From Oceanimonas sp. GK1 (GTDB lineage: Bacteria; Pseudomonadota; Gammaproteobacteria; Enterobacterales; Aeromonadaceae): a DNA stretch of 64,000 nt. The stretch spans positions 1,443,001 to 1,507,000 of the forward strand of contig NC_016745.1 in NCBI RefSeq assembly GCF_000243075.1, in the 5' to 3' direction. A program made the translations under genes and the position numbers. Shown in pieces: positions 1 to 8,850 of the stretch. Under the pieces are notes generated by a model. That model was not told where the DNA came from and made no database searches. It saw nothing but the letters and a program-made list of their open reading frames with translations. Numbering within the stretch: the first letter of the stretch is position 1; every line of letters begins with the position of its first letter.

Positions 1-520
1 GCGGGCCCCGGCTGCGCACCATGCCATGGTGATGGGTGCGGTAAATCCAGCCCAGTCCCAGCCGGTAGGGGGTGGCGGTGAGCCCCAGCACCTTGAGTGC
101 CGAATTGCTCTGGCGCAGGTGGTGAATGACCTGGGCATACTGGCTGTTGTCGTCGTCGGACACCCGATGGCATTCGTCGATAACCACCAGATTAAAGCCG
201 CTGAAGGCGTCCAGATTGCGGGCCACCGACTGCACCGAGCCGAACACCACCTGGCGACTGCTTTCCCGGCGCTTGAGGCCGGCGGAGAAAATATCGGCCT
301 CAATGCCATAGGCCTGATACTTGGCGTGGTTCTGCTCCACCAGCTCGCGCACATGGGCCAGCACCAGCACCCGGCCCCGGGCCAGGCGTGCCAGCTCGGC
401 GATCACCAGGCTTTTGCCGGCGCCGGTGGGCAGCACCAGCACCCCCGGCTCGCTGTGGCGGCGGAAATAATCAAGAGTGCGATCCACCGCCTCCTGCTGA
501 TAGGGACGTAATGTAAACAT
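1..520 (-). CDS. radD: RadD/YejH-type DEAD/DEAH helicase, N-terminal part (cut by window edge)
   Basis: The complement from the ATG at 518-520 reads [13 protein letters not shown], then a Walker A motif (LPTGAGKS), a Q-rich stretch, and a DECH box (VVIDECHR), followed by [10 protein letters not shown] (motif III-like). This order and the RPYQQEAV opening match the superfamily 2 helicase RadD (YejH), a DNA-repair and recombination accessory ATPase in gammaproteobacteria. Only about 173 of the roughly 590 residues usual for the family are in the window; the gene runs off the left end, so the helicase C domain cannot be checked. No disabling change is visible. The family call rests on motif spacing and remembered similarity. 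Confidence 0.85.
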   Translation of the reverse strand, partial: MFTLRPYQQEAVDRTLDYFRRHSEPGVLVLPTGAGKSLVIAELARLARGRVLVLAHVRELVEQNHAKYQAYGIEADIFSAGLKRRESSRQVVFGSVQSVARNLDAFSGFNLVVIDECHRVSDDDNSQYAQVIHHLRQSNSALKVLGLTATPYRLGLGWIYRTHHHGMVRSRGP

Positions 521-576
521 TGTTCTCACCAAAGCTCGAAGCCCGAAATCCGCACGTCGACTGTTACCTCCGCAAT

Positions 577-856
577 GCGAAGCACCAGCAGGGTTGCCTG
601 CGCCGACACGCTGCGAGTACATCCATGTAGCGCTCGGCACATGCCATCCATGGCATGTGACGGTCGGCTACGGCAATCCCTGCTGTTGCTTCGTCAAGCA
701 GCGGCGTTGCCTGTTGAATACCAACAGGCGGCCGAGAGCTCCATAAGGAGGGCAAAGGGTGTCTGCTTCGCCGCGCCCTTCGCGCCAAGGATGGCGCGAC
801 GGAGCCCCCAGGGAGGGGTTTACGGCGTGCCTTCGAGCTGTGCGCTTTGACCGACG
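577..856 (+). repeat. Interspersed ~280-bp repeat, copy A
   Basis: This stretch matches, as an inverted copy, bases 7388-7671. Shared blocks include GCGAAGCAnCAGC at one end, GGCACATGCC(A/T)TCCATGGCA, TGACGGTCGG(C/T)TACGGCAATCC, GGAGGGCAAAG(G/C)GTGTCTGC, and GGAGCCCCCAGGGA(G/A)GGG near the other end. The middle (about 690-745) is less alike. Short palindromic words (for example CATGCCATCCATGGCATG) suggest a structured RNA or DNA element. Reading frames across it differ between the two copies and give low-complexity Arg/Pro-rich peptides, so coding is unlikely. It fills most of the gap between radD and fabV, which otherwise holds only their divergent upstream regions. Confidence 0.8.
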
Positions 857-987
857 CTTGGCACGGCCTGTCTGTCAGCAGATGCATCGTGAGACAAGTA
901 GCAGGCCGATAATTCGGGCCTCACATTTGCCCCGGAATAAGGTATCTTTAGCCCCTATCGTTTGTAATAACCGAGGCAACCATTTCT

Positions 988-2187
988 ATGATCATCAAAC
1001 CCAAGGTTCGTGGCTTTATCTGCACCACCACCCACCCGGTCGGCTGTGAGGCGAATGTACGTGAGCAGATCGCCTACGTCAAAGGCAAGGGCAAACTGGA
1101 GCAGGGGCCGAAAAAGGTGCTGGTGATCGGCGCGTCCACCGGTTACGGCCTGGCTTCCCGCATCAACGCCGCCTTTGGCAGCGGTGCCGCCACCATCGGC
1201 GTGTTCTTTGAAAAGCCGGGCACCGACAAGAAGCCGGGCACCGCCGGCTGGTACAACGCCGCCGCCTTTGACAAGGCCGCCAAGGAGGAAGGCCTGTACG
1301 CCAAGAGCATCAATGGCGATGCCTTCTCCAACGAATGCCGTGAAAAGGTCATTGAGCTCATCAAGCAGGATCTGGGCGACATCGATCTGGTGGTGTACTC
1401 CCTGGCCTCGCCGGTGCGTAAGCTGCCCGACAGCGGCGAAGTGGTACGCTCCGCCCTGAAGCCCATCGGCGAGCCCTACAAGTCCACTGCGCTGGACACC
1501 AACAAGGACGTGCTGGTGGAAGCCGTGGTGGAGCCCGCCAACGAGCAGGAAATTGCCGACACCATTCAGGTAATGGGCGGTCAGGACTGGGAGCTGTGGA
1601 TGAACGCCCTGGAAGAGGCCGGCGTGCTGGCCGAGGGCGCCAAGTCCGTGGCCTATTCCTACATCGGCACCGATCTCACCTGGCCCATCTACTGGCACGG
1701 CACTCTTGGGAAAGCCAAGGAAGATCTGGACCGCGCCGCCCACGCCATCGACAGCAAGCTGAAAGCGCGCGGCGGCAACGCCCATGTGGCGGTGCTGAAG
1801 TCGGTGGTAACCCAGGCCTCTGCCGCCATTCCGGTGATGCCGCTGTATATCTCCATGGCCTTCAAGGTGATGAAGGAGCAGGGCATTCACGAGGGCTGCA
1901 TCGAGCAAATTCAGCGCCTGTTCCATGATCGCCTCTACAGCGGTCAGCCGGCTCCGGTGGACGAGCAGAACCGCCTGCGCCTGGACGACTGGGAGCTGCG
2001 CGACGAGGTGCAGAACGCCTGCCGTGAGATCTGGCAACAGGTGCAGGACGACAACATCTACCAGCTCACCGACTACCAGGGCTACAAGGACGAGTTCCTG
2101 CGCCTGTTCGGTTTCGGCCTTGACGGTGTGGACTACGACGCCGACGTGGAGACTAAGGTCGACTTCGACGTGGTCGAACTGGCCTGA
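988..2187 (+). CDS. fabV: Enoyl-[acyl-carrier-protein] reductase, FabV type
   Basis: FabV reduces trans-2-enoyl-ACP with NADH in the last step of each fatty-acid elongation round; it is the triclosan-tolerant alternative to FabI. The 399-residue product has the usual family length, an N-terminal [20 protein letters not shown], a Rossmann motif [16 protein letters not shown] around residues 46-61, and the family's Y-x8-K catalytic pair at Tyr235 and Lys244, as in characterised Vibrio FabV. The ATG is preceded by a GAGGC ribosome-binding site. It is a single-gene unit closed by the terminator at 2211-2233. No fabI is visible here, so whether it is the only enoyl reductase cannot be judged. Confidence 0.97.
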   Translation: MIIKPKVRGFICTTTHPVGCEANVREQIAYVKGKGKLEQGPKKVLVIGASTGYGLASRINAAFGSGAATIGVFFEKPGTDKKPGTAGWYNAAAFDKAAKEEGLYAKSINGDAFSNECREKVIELIKQDLGDIDLVVYSLASPVRKLPDSGEVVRSALKPIGEPYKSTALDTNKDVLVEAVVEPANEQEIADTIQVMGGQDWELWMNALEEAGVLAEGAKSVAYSYIGTDLTWPIYWHGTLGKAKEDLDRAAHAIDSKLKARGGNAHVAVLKSVVTQASAAIPVMPLYISMAFKVMKEQGIHEGCIEQIQRLFHDRLYSGQPAPVDEQNRLRLDDWELRDEVQNACREIWQQVQDDNIYQLTDYQGYKDEFLRLFGFGLDGVDYDADVETKVDFDVVELA

Positions 2188-2210
2188 GCCGCTTCACCCG
2201 CGAATGTCAA

Positions 2211-2233
2211 AGCCCCGTTACGGGGCTTTTTTT
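2211..2233 (+). terminator. Rho-independent terminator of fabV
   Basis: A 7-bp stem AGCCCCG/CGGGGCT with loop TTA is followed by a run of seven T (counting the stem's last base), 23 bases after the fabV stop. Confidence 0.9.
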
Positions 2234-2338
2234 GTGTCCGGGTTCGACAGCTTCGATCCCATGGCATGCCGTCCGGCTTGGTCAATCCTCGAATTTCCCG
2301 ATACAGTGAATAGCATCGTTAACGGCAGGAGACTTGCC

Positions 2339-2836
2339 ATGCACAAGCGTACTTTGATTGCCTCACTGCTGCTTGCGGGGCTGGCGCTGCCGGTGCAGGC
2401 CCAACCGCCCGAGGGTCGAGGCCCGGGCCAGGCACCCGGCCGGCAGCAGGAGCAACAGTGGCAGCGGGAAGACGGTCGTCACGACAATGAGTGGCGAGAG
2501 CACCGGAACGAACGCCGGGAAGACCGGTATCAGCGGGAGCACCATTACGACCGGGAACCGCGGGTGGACGAACGGCAGTTGCGCCGGCTGTTCCGGGAGC
2601 ACAGAGACTGGCTGGAGTATGATGGCGGCCGGCGCCAGCTGCCGCCGGGCATCGCCAAGAACCTGCGTCGGGGCAAGCCGCTGCCGCCGGGTATTGCCAA
2701 GCAGTTTGACCCCAGGTTTCGGGAGCGGCTGCCCTATTACGAAGGCTACGAATGGCGCCGGGTCGACAACAAGGCGGTGCTGGTGGACTTGGCCACCGAG
2801 AACGTGCGCTACATCCTGGAAGACATTCTCAACTGA
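2339..2836 (+). CDS. CigR-like exported small basic protein
   Basis: The 165-residue product starts with a signal peptide (MHKRTLIASLLLAGLALPVQA, probably cleaved after AQA). A charged, Arg/Glu/His-rich segment follows (about 30-90), then two copies of an LPPGIAKxLRRGKPLPPGIAK-like motif near residues 100-125 and a C-terminal sequence typical of RcnB/CigR-type periplasmic proteins. The ATG follows GGCAGGAGA at good spacing; the long open frame upstream of it overlaps fabV and is ignored. CigR in Salmonella is described as an anti-virulence regulator, but the role of most relatives is unknown, so no function beyond an envelope location is claimed. Confidence 0.75.
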   Translation: MHKRTLIASLLLAGLALPVQAQPPEGRGPGQAPGRQQEQQWQREDGRHDNEWREHRNERREDRYQREHHYDREPRVDERQLRRLFREHRDWLEYDGGRRQLPPGIAKNLRRGKPLPPGIAKQFDPRFRERLPYYEGYEWRRVDNKAVLVDLATENVRYILEDILN

Positions 2837-2842
2837 GGCGGT

Positions 2843-3802
2843 TCAGCCGGGCTGAGTGCATACCCGGTTGCGCCCTTCCCGTTTGGCCCGGTACAGGGCC
2901 TGGTCGGCCCGTTGCAGCCAGTCCTGGGGCGAGTTGATCTCGGGGGTCAGGGAGGCCACGCCCAGGCTGATGGTATAGCCCAGTGACAGACCGTGGGTAT
3001 GAACGGTGGCATTGGCAATGGCCTGGCGCAGCCGCTCGCTGATCACCTCAGCCCCCCTGGCATCGGTCTGGGGCAGGATCAGGCCAAACTCCTCACCGCC
3101 GTAGCGCCCCGCCAGATCGGCATCGCGCAGGCAGTCCCTGATGACGTCCGCGGTATGGCGGATCACCTCGTCTCCCGCCGGGTGGCCATGGGAGTCATTG
3201 ATGCGCTTGAAGTGATCGATATCGAGCATCACCAGGCTGCAGGGCTGGCGGTAGCGGCGGTAGCGGGCAAACTCGGTATTGAGCAGGCTTTCCCAGCTGC
3301 CCCGGTTAAGCAGGCCGGTCAGCCGGTCGGTGCGGCTGAGGCGCGACAGCTGCTTGTTGGCCTGCTCCAGGGCCAGCTTGCTGGTGGCCACGTCGGTCAC
3401 GTCATACACCATCAGACACACCCGGCGAATGCTGCCGTCCGGATCGGCCAGCGGGTGAATGGTCAGGTTCTGGAACATGTAGTCGTGGGTGCCGGTAATG
3501 GGGCGGGTGCTGCGAAAGCGAAACAGCCAGGGGCGCTGCTCCCAGCTGGTAAAGGTGCGGGTGTTGAGGGTGATCACTGTCTCCACCTTGCGCCTGAGCC
3601 ACTGCTCGGGCAGCTCCGGAAACAGACTGAACAGACGCTGGCCGCGCACCCGGGTGGAGCTCAGGCCGCTGTGGTTTTCCATAAACCCATTCCACAGCTC
3701 GATATGATAATCGCCATCCAGCACCACCAGGCCGATATCGACCGATTCCAGCATGTCGACCAGCCAGTGAAAATCGCGGGGGGTCTGGGCCGTCAGGGGC
3801 AT
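2843..3802 (-). CDS. PAS-GGDEF diguanylate cyclase
   Basis: It is predicted to make cyclic di-GMP from two GTP. The 319-residue protein has an N-terminal PAS-like sensor (about 10-130, with the VLDGDYHIELWN opening typical of PAS folds), a short coiled linker (LALEQANKQLSRLSRTD), and a GGDEF domain (about 155-315) opening with DRLTGLLNRG. The active-site loop is GGEEF, and RDAD lies exactly five residues before it, which is the RxxD inhibitory site for product feedback. No transmembrane segment is seen, so sensing is cytosolic. The gene starts 3 bases after the stop of the receiver/CheC-like gene upstream, so both are almost certainly co-transcribed. Confidence 0.93.
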   Translation of the reverse strand: MPLTAQTPRDFHWLVDMLESVDIGLVVLDGDYHIELWNGFMENHSGLSSTRVRGQRLFSLFPELPEQWLRRKVETVITLNTRTFTSWEQRPWLFRFRSTRPITGTHDYMFQNLTIHPLADPDGSIRRVCLMVYDVTDVATSKLALEQANKQLSRLSRTDRLTGLLNRGSWESLLNTEFARYRRYRQPCSLVMLDIDHFKRINDSHGHPAGDEVIRHTADVIRDCLRDADLAGRYGGEEFGLILPQTDARGAEVISERLRQAIANATVHTHGLSLGYTISLGVASLTPEINSPQDWLQRADQALYRAKREGRNRVCTQPG

Positions 3803-3805
3803 GGG

Positions 3806-4807
3806 TTACTCCGTCATGTAGGCCAGGTTCTGCTCCAGCCGGCGCACCGAGGTTTCGGTCAGCAGTACCAGCAGGTTGCAGTGGACCTGGTGTTGTTCCA
3901 GGGCGTAGGGGATCTCGATGCACAGCAGCTGTTCATGCTTGTTGCTGTGGTGTTCCAGCAGCGAGGTAATGGGCTGATGGCGGCCCAGCACCGTGGGTTG
4001 GCCCAGCCCCAGACGCACATCCAGCTGATCCCCCAGGCCCTTGAGAAAGGCGCCGAACAGTATGCTGGACATGTCCATCAGCACTTCCACGTCCGGCTCT
4101 GTGGTGTCGGAGGAAGGCAGGTGCAGCAGCCGGGCCATTTCCTCCATGCCGCTGTCGGAAAACAGCAGCAGCGCCTCGCCGGAAATGCCGGCGCCCACAA
4201 AGCCCTGGCAGACGGCGGAAAAACCGCCATCATCGTCGGCCGCGGAAATGGCCATGCTCAGCTCGGTACGGGCAATGTGAGCCACCCGGGGCACGGGCTG
4301 GCGCACAAACACATCCAGCAGCCGGGCCAGCAGATCCGATGCCCGCCCCATGGCGATGTTGGCCACCTCCTGCAGGTAGTCGCACAGCTCCAGGGAGGTG
4401 TCGGGGGCGGCGGGAATAATGCCGGCCTGTTGCTGCCCCGGCTGGTACAGGCCGTAGCGGCGCAGCAGCCCGGCCAGCTCGCCGGTATTGACCGGCTTGG
4501 CAATAAAGGCCATGGCGCCCAGTGCCTGCACCCGCTCCCGGGCCCTGGGCTGAATATCGGCGGACACCACCAGGGTGAGCACCTCGAGGTGCTCACGGCG
4601 AATGGCTTCCAGTACCCCAAAGCCATCCAGCACCGGCATGTTCAGATCGAGCAGCAGCAGGTCAAAGGCGTGCTGGCGCAGCATGGACAGCGCCTGGCTG
4701 CCATGCTCGGCAAAGTGCAGCTCGGTGTCCCAGTCCGGGGGCAGGGCGCGGGCCATTTGTTTGCGGGCCACGGCGGAGTCGTCGCAGATAAGGATATGAG
4801 TGGTCAT
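3806..4807 (-). CDS. Response regulator with C-terminal CheC/CheX-like domain
   Basis: The N-terminal receiver (about 1-125) has the acidic pair DD9-10, phospho-acceptor Asp54 in LLLLDLNMP, a Ser in VVSAD and Lys in AKP. Residues about 140-330 resemble the CheC/CheX phosphatase fold: LQEVANIAMG carries the E-x3-N motif, while the second copy reads LMDMSSILFG and lacks the Asn. CheC/CheX proteins dephosphorylate CheY-like receivers, so this may act on itself or a partner. The start at ATG 4805-4807 is chosen because the receiver begins there (MTTHILICDD); 22 further in-frame codons upstream look unconserved. It is the first gene of an operon with the GGDEF gene, suggesting it sets c-di-GMP output. 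Confidence 0.88.
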   Translation of the reverse strand: MTTHILICDDSAVARKQMARALPPDWDTELHFAEHGSQALSMLRQHAFDLLLLDLNMPVLDGFGVLEAIRREHLEVLTLVVSADIQPRARERVQALGAMAFIAKPVNTGELAGLLRRYGLYQPGQQQAGIIPAAPDTSLELCDYLQEVANIAMGRASDLLARLLDVFVRQPVPRVAHIARTELSMAISAADDDGGFSAVCQGFVGAGISGEALLLFSDSGMEEMARLLHLPSSDTTEPDVEVLMDMSSILFGAFLKGLGDQLDVRLGLGQPTVLGRHQPITSLLEHHSNKHEQLLCIEIPYALEQHQVHCNLLVLLTETSVRRLEQNLAYMTE

Positions 4808-5165
4808 GCCGGAATAAATGGTGTCCTGGTGGCAGTCCCGGTCCGTGGGACGCTGAGTGGCTAATTTAACCACAGAACCGGCCGCTAAAAAAGCGCCCGG
4901 AGCGGGACCGGGTGCAAAAAACGGACAATCTCCAAAGCCAGCGCCGGCGGGAGCCGGGGCGGTTTTGGCGGTGACAGGAAGGGCGTTTTTGTGCCGGTAG
5001 GCAGCGCGGCCAAAGGGCGCTATATTCCCGCACCGGGCCGGGGTGCGTCAGCGCCGAACCGGCTATTAACTAACCAACTGAAAACCAAGCCTTTCTATTG
5101 TGAATTAGCGCGTGCCGCGCCATATTGAAAGGCAGGGAGCGCTGCTCGCAGCAAGGGAAGAAACA
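4808..5165. other. Intergenic region between the divergent response regulator and SulP genes
   Basis: No convincing gene is seen in these 358 bases. They must hold the two divergent promoters. A CTATATTCC box near 5019-5027 could be a -10 element but has no good -35 partner at 16-18 bases. A GC-rich inverted repeat flanked by A-runs lies around 4888-4921. Confidence 0.4.
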
Positions 5166-6914
5166 ATGCGGGATTTCTTTACATTGGCACGCTGGATGCC
5201 CGGCCTGGTGACCTTGCTGGGCTACCGGCGCACCTGGCTGGCGGCGGATGTGCGTGCCGGCCTGTCGGTGGCGGCGGTGGCGCTGCCGGTGGCCATTGCC
5301 TACGCCGAGCTGGCGGGGGTGAGCGCCGTGGTGGGGCTCTATTCCTGCATTCTGCCGATGATCGCCTACGCCCTGTTTGGCACCTCACGTCAGCTGATTG
5401 TGGGGCCGGATGCGGCCACCTGCGCGGTGATTGCCGCCGTGGTCACGCCGCTGGCGGCCGGCGACGCCACCCGCCACTGGCAGCTGGTGATGACCATGAC
5501 CGCCATGACCGGCCTGTGGTGCCTGGTGGCCAGCTATTTTCGCCTCGGGGTGCTGGCGGACTTTCTGTCCCGGCCCATTTTGCTCGGCCTGCTCAACGGG
5601 GTGGCCATCACCATCATGGTGGGACAGCTGTCGCGGATTTTCGGCTTTACCTTTGACGAGTCCCAGCTGATCGAGCGCCTGGCAGCCACCCCGAATTATC
5701 TGGCCCTGGTGCACTGGCCCACCCTCGGGGTGAGCGCCCTGACCCTGGGCCTGATGTTGCTGTGCCGGCGCTTTCGTCCGCTCTGGCCCAGCAGCCTGCT
5801 GGCGCTGGCGGCGGCGGCGGCCCTGCTGTGGCTGTGGGGGCCGAATCAGCCGGGCATTGAAGTGGTGGGCAACCTGGCCGGTGGCCTGCCCGAATTTCAG
5901 CTGCCGGTGTTTCCTGCCGGGCTGATGCGGGATCTAGTGATGCCGGCCCTCAACCTGGCGATGGTGAGCTTTGTATCCATGATGCTCACCGCCCGCAGCT
6001 TTGCCGCCCGCAACGGCTACGACATTGACGCCGACCGGGAATTCCGTGCCCTGGGGGTGGCCAACCTGGCCTCGGCCATTTCCCAGGGCTTTGCCATCAG
6101 CGGGGCCGACTCCCGTACCGCGGTGAACGACGCCAACGGCGGCAAGAGCCAGATGGTCTCCATTGTGGCCGCCGGGGTGATCGCCCTGGTGACCTTTTTC
6201 CTGACCGCGCCGCTGCAGTACATTCCTTCGGCGGCCCTGGGGGTGGTGCTGGTGATGGCGTCCTGGTCGCTGATCAACCTGCGCGGCCAGTGGGGGCTGC
6301 GCAAGTCCGACATGGCGGCCTTCTGGCTGGCCTGGATCACCTTTGTCAGCGTGCTGTTCATGGGGGTGATTCCGGGCATTACCCTGGCGGTGCTGCTGGG
6401 GCTGTTCCAGTTTTTGCGCAATGTGATGCGGCCCACGGATCAGCTGATGGGCATGAACGAGGAAGGCGTGGTGCACACCCTGGGACGTAACGAGGAGGTC
6501 AAGGCCATCGCCGGGGTGCTGATCTACCGTTTCAACTCGCCGCTCACCTATTTCAACGCCTCCTATTTCAAGCGCCGGGTGCTGTCGTTGATCGGCCACG
6601 AGCAGGCCCAGCCCAATTGCCTGATCATCGACGCCGTGTCCTGTTTTACCCACCAGGACATCAGCGTGATGAGCGTGGTGGGGGAGCTGCACAAGGAGCT
6701 GAAACGCCGCGGCATTCACATGGTGATGGCGGGCCGGCGCGGCCAGATGACCCACTGGCTGCAGCAGGCGGGTATTCGCGTGGGGGAAGATGGCGTGCTG
6801 GTGTATCCGGATCTGTACGAGGCGTTGCGCATGACCCGCTGTTATCTCACTCCCTCAGCGCCGGAAGACGGCGACGCGGCCGAGATCAGTAACGCGGTAA
6901 GGCGAGAGGCATGA
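5166..6914 (+). CDS. SulP-family anion transporter with STAS domain
   Basis: SulP (SLC26) proteins move sulfate, bicarbonate or other anions with Na+ or H+ across the inner membrane. The 582-residue product has about a dozen membrane helices (residues ~25-430), the signature VAVALPVAIAYAELAGVSAVVGLY in the first helices, and a C-terminal STAS domain (~450-560, with FNSPLTYFNASYFKRR and CLIIDAVSC). The substrate cannot be told from sequence. The ATG at 5166 is preferred over an in-frame ATG-like start at 5112 because GGGAAG lies 6 bases before it and conservation begins there. It overlaps the next gene by 4 bases (ATGA). Confidence 0.92.
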   Translation: MRDFFTLARWMPGLVTLLGYRRTWLAADVRAGLSVAAVALPVAIAYAELAGVSAVVGLYSCILPMIAYALFGTSRQLIVGPDAATCAVIAAVVTPLAAGDATRHWQLVMTMTAMTGLWCLVASYFRLGVLADFLSRPILLGLLNGVAITIMVGQLSRIFGFTFDESQLIERLAATPNYLALVHWPTLGVSALTLGLMLLCRRFRPLWPSSLLALAAAAALLWLWGPNQPGIEVVGNLAGGLPEFQLPVFPAGLMRDLVMPALNLAMVSFVSMMLTARSFAARNGYDIDADREFRALGVANLASAISQGFAISGADSRTAVNDANGGKSQMVSIVAAGVIALVTFFLTAPLQYIPSAALGVVLVMASWSLINLRGQWGLRKSDMAAFWLAWITFVSVLFMGVIPGITLAVLLGLFQFLRNVMRPTDQLMGMNEEGVVHTLGRNEEVKAIAGVLIYRFNSPLTYFNASYFKRRVLSLIGHEQAQPNCLIIDAVSCFTHQDISVMSVVGELHKELKRRGIHMVMAGRRGQMTHWLQQAGIRVGEDGVLVYPDLYEALRMTRCYLTPSAPEDGDAAEISNAVRREA

Positions 6915-7360
6915 ACCGGGCGCGGTGGTTGCTGTGGCTGCCGCCCCCGGCGGTGGCGGCGCTGGTGGCCTTGTTGATGTGGCTGCTGCCTGAATGGGCG
7001 GCGTTCTGGCCGCGCTGGCTGGCCGTGGTCCCCTTGCTGGCAGGGGGCTGCCTGATGCTGCTGGCGGCTCGTACCCTGCACCGTGCCGACACCACCTTGT
7101 TGCCCTTTGCCCCGGAACGGGCCAGCCGGCTGGTCACCTCTGGGGTGTTTGCCCGTTCCCGCAATCCCATTTATCTCGGTGACTCGCTGCTGTTGCTGGC
7201 CTTTGCCCTCTGGCTGCAAAGCTGGCCGGCCCTGCTGGGGCCGGTGTTGTTCGTGCTCTACATGAACCGGGTGCAGATCGCCGCCGAGGAACGCGCCCTG
7301 GCCCTGCGCTTTGGCAAGGCCTATGCCGACTATTGCGCTCGGGTGCGGCGCTGGCTTTAA
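6911..7360 (+). CDS. Isoprenylcysteine methyltransferase-like (PEMT/ICMT) membrane protein
   Basis: This 149-residue protein has about four hydrophobic segments and the ICMT/PEMT signature: GVFARSRNPIYLG around residue 80 and EERALALRFGKAYADYCARVRRWL at the C terminus, which form the SAM- and substrate-binding elements of this family. Bacterial members are usually of unknown substrate (lipid or small-molecule methylation). It overlaps the SulP gene by ATGA and is probably translationally coupled to it; the functional link is not obvious. The downstream repeat copy B starts 28 bases after the stop. Confidence 0.8.
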   Translation: MNRARWLLWLPPPAVAALVALLMWLLPEWAAFWPRWLAVVPLLAGGCLMLLAARTLHRADTTLLPFAPERASRLVTSGVFARSRNPIYLGDSLLLLAFALWLQSWPALLGPVLFVLYMNRVQIAAEERALALRFGKAYADYCARVRRWL

Positions 7361-7387
7361 CACTTTGCCTGTAAGCCTGTGCACCCT

Positions 7388-7671
7388 CGTCGGACAAAGC
7401 GCACTATTTCGCCGGCACGCCGTAAACCCTTCCCTGGGGGCTCCGTTGCGCCATCCATGGCGCAAAGGGCACGGCGAAGCAGACACGCTTTGCCCTCCAG
7501 GGCCAGACACAGAGTCGTCTTTCGAGATACTGTCAGACAGCGCCCAAATTTCACGAAGCAACAGCGGGGATTGCCGTAACCGACCGTCACATGCCATGGA
7601 AGGCATGTGCCGAGCGTCCCATGGATGGGCTTGAAGCGTGTCGGTGGAGTGCAACCGCGCTGTTGCTTCGC
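7388..7671 (-). repeat. Interspersed ~280-bp repeat, copy B (inverted relative to copy A)
   Basis: The reverse complement of this stretch aligns along nearly its whole length with 577-856. The best block is about 90 bp (7395-7485 against 745-840), where roughly nine of ten bases agree by eye. Copy B differs from A mainly in the central ~60 bases. Together with its flanks it fills the 440-base gap between the methyltransferase-like gene and rluF; no gene is called inside it. Confidence 0.8.
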
Positions 7672-7800
7672 GTGACGAGTCTTTCAACAACGCCGACCCT
7701 TGCGGGGTGGGGGGCTGAGCCTTACACTGGCGCGGTTTAGCCAGGCCCGCTTTGATTCGCCCTTGCCCGGCTGTGTTTAATAAACCGGGAAGGAGCTTCC

Positions 7801-8748
7801 ATGACGGCAACCAATCTTGATACTCGCCTGAATAAATTCATCAGTGAAACCGGCATTTGTTCCCGCCGGGAGGCGGACCGCCTGATTGAGCAGGGGCTGG
7901 TGACGGTAAACGGCGAGGTGGCCGGCATGGGCGTGCGAGTCACGGACGCCGACGAGATCACCGTGCGTGGCAAGCCGCTGCGGGCCAAGCCCAAGGCGGT
8001 GTATCTGGTGTACAACAAGCCCATCGGCATTACCTGCACCACCGACCGCGCCATTCCCGGCAACATTGTGGACGCGGTGAACTACCATGCCCGCATCTTT
8101 CCCATCGGCCGGCTCGACAAACCGTCCTGTGGGCTGATTCTGCTCACCAACGACGGCGACATCGTCAACAAGATACTGCGCGCCGGCAATGCCCACGAAA
8201 AAGAATATATCGTGTCCATGGACAAGCCCATCACCGAGGACTTTGTGGCAAAAATGTCGGCGGGAGTGCCCATTCTCGATACCGTGACCAAGCCCTGCAA
8301 GGTGCGCAAAATCGGCCCCAAAACCATCAATATCATTCTTACCCAGGGGCTGAATCGCCAGATCCGGCGCATGGCGGAATACCTGGACTACAGAGTCACC
8401 AGCCTGAAGCGGGTGCGCATCATGAACATTCAGCTTGGCAACCTCAAGCCGGGCCAGTGGCGTTATGTCAGCGAGGACGAGCTGGCCCTGATCAACCGCA
8501 TGATTGCGGGCTCCAGCAAAACCGAGGAAGCCTCGGTGCTGGAACAGCCCAGAGCGGCCCGCAACGCAGCGGGCAAGTCACCTGACCAGGAGCACCGCCC
8601 GGCCCGCAATGAGCGGCGCAGTGCACCGCGGGCCGGCAAGGAGCGGAGTGGTTCCCGCCAAGCGCACCGGCAAGCCCCCGGCGACAAGCCGTCTGGCCGC
8701 TCCCGCATTCAGCGTTGGAAAGCACCCACATCGGGCCGGAGCAAGTAA
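7801..8748 (+). CDS. rluF: 23S rRNA pseudouridine(2604) synthase
   Basis: RluF converts U2604 of 23S rRNA (and tRNA-Tyr U35 in E. coli) to pseudouridine. The 315-residue protein has an N-terminal S4 RNA-binding domain (~8-65, LNKFISETGICSRREAD) and the RsuA/RluB/E/F catalytic domain with GRLDKPSCGLILLTNDGD, where Asp106 is the catalytic aspartate; NKILRAGNAHEKEYIV follows, as in E. coli RluF. The last ~70 residues are a low-complexity Arg/Ala/Ser/Gly tail, likely disordered and RNA-binding. The start is well placed after GGGAAGGAG. It appears monocistronic. Confidence 0.95.
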   Translation: MTATNLDTRLNKFISETGICSRREADRLIEQGLVTVNGEVAGMGVRVTDADEITVRGKPLRAKPKAVYLVYNKPIGITCTTDRAIPGNIVDAVNYHARIFPIGRLDKPSCGLILLTNDGDIVNKILRAGNAHEKEYIVSMDKPITEDFVAKMSAGVPILDTVTKPCKVRKIGPKTINIILTQGLNRQIRRMAEYLDYRVTSLKRVRIMNIQLGNLKPGQWRYVSEDELALINRMIAGSSKTEEASVLEQPRAARNAAGKSPDQEHRPARNERRSAPRAGKERSGSRQAHRQAPGDKPSGRSRIQRWKAPTSGRSK

Positions 8749-8850
8749 GCCTGAGGCCGTTGCGGCGACGCATCCATCACCCCTTGTTCGGGTGGCGGTA
8801 AACCCAATGCCCGATCCGGCGTGCAAAAACCTGAGTGCGCCCAAGACGGT

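Noticed and set aside
564-887. 107-codon Arg/Pro-rich protein in the repeat copy A
   Set aside because: The equivalent frame is not kept in repeat copy B, and the peptide is low-complexity.
2993-4864. 623-codon open frame on the plus strand
   Set aside because: Antisense to the GGDEF and receiver/CheC-like genes; composition is His/Gln/Gly-rich as expected for a shadow of high-GC coding.
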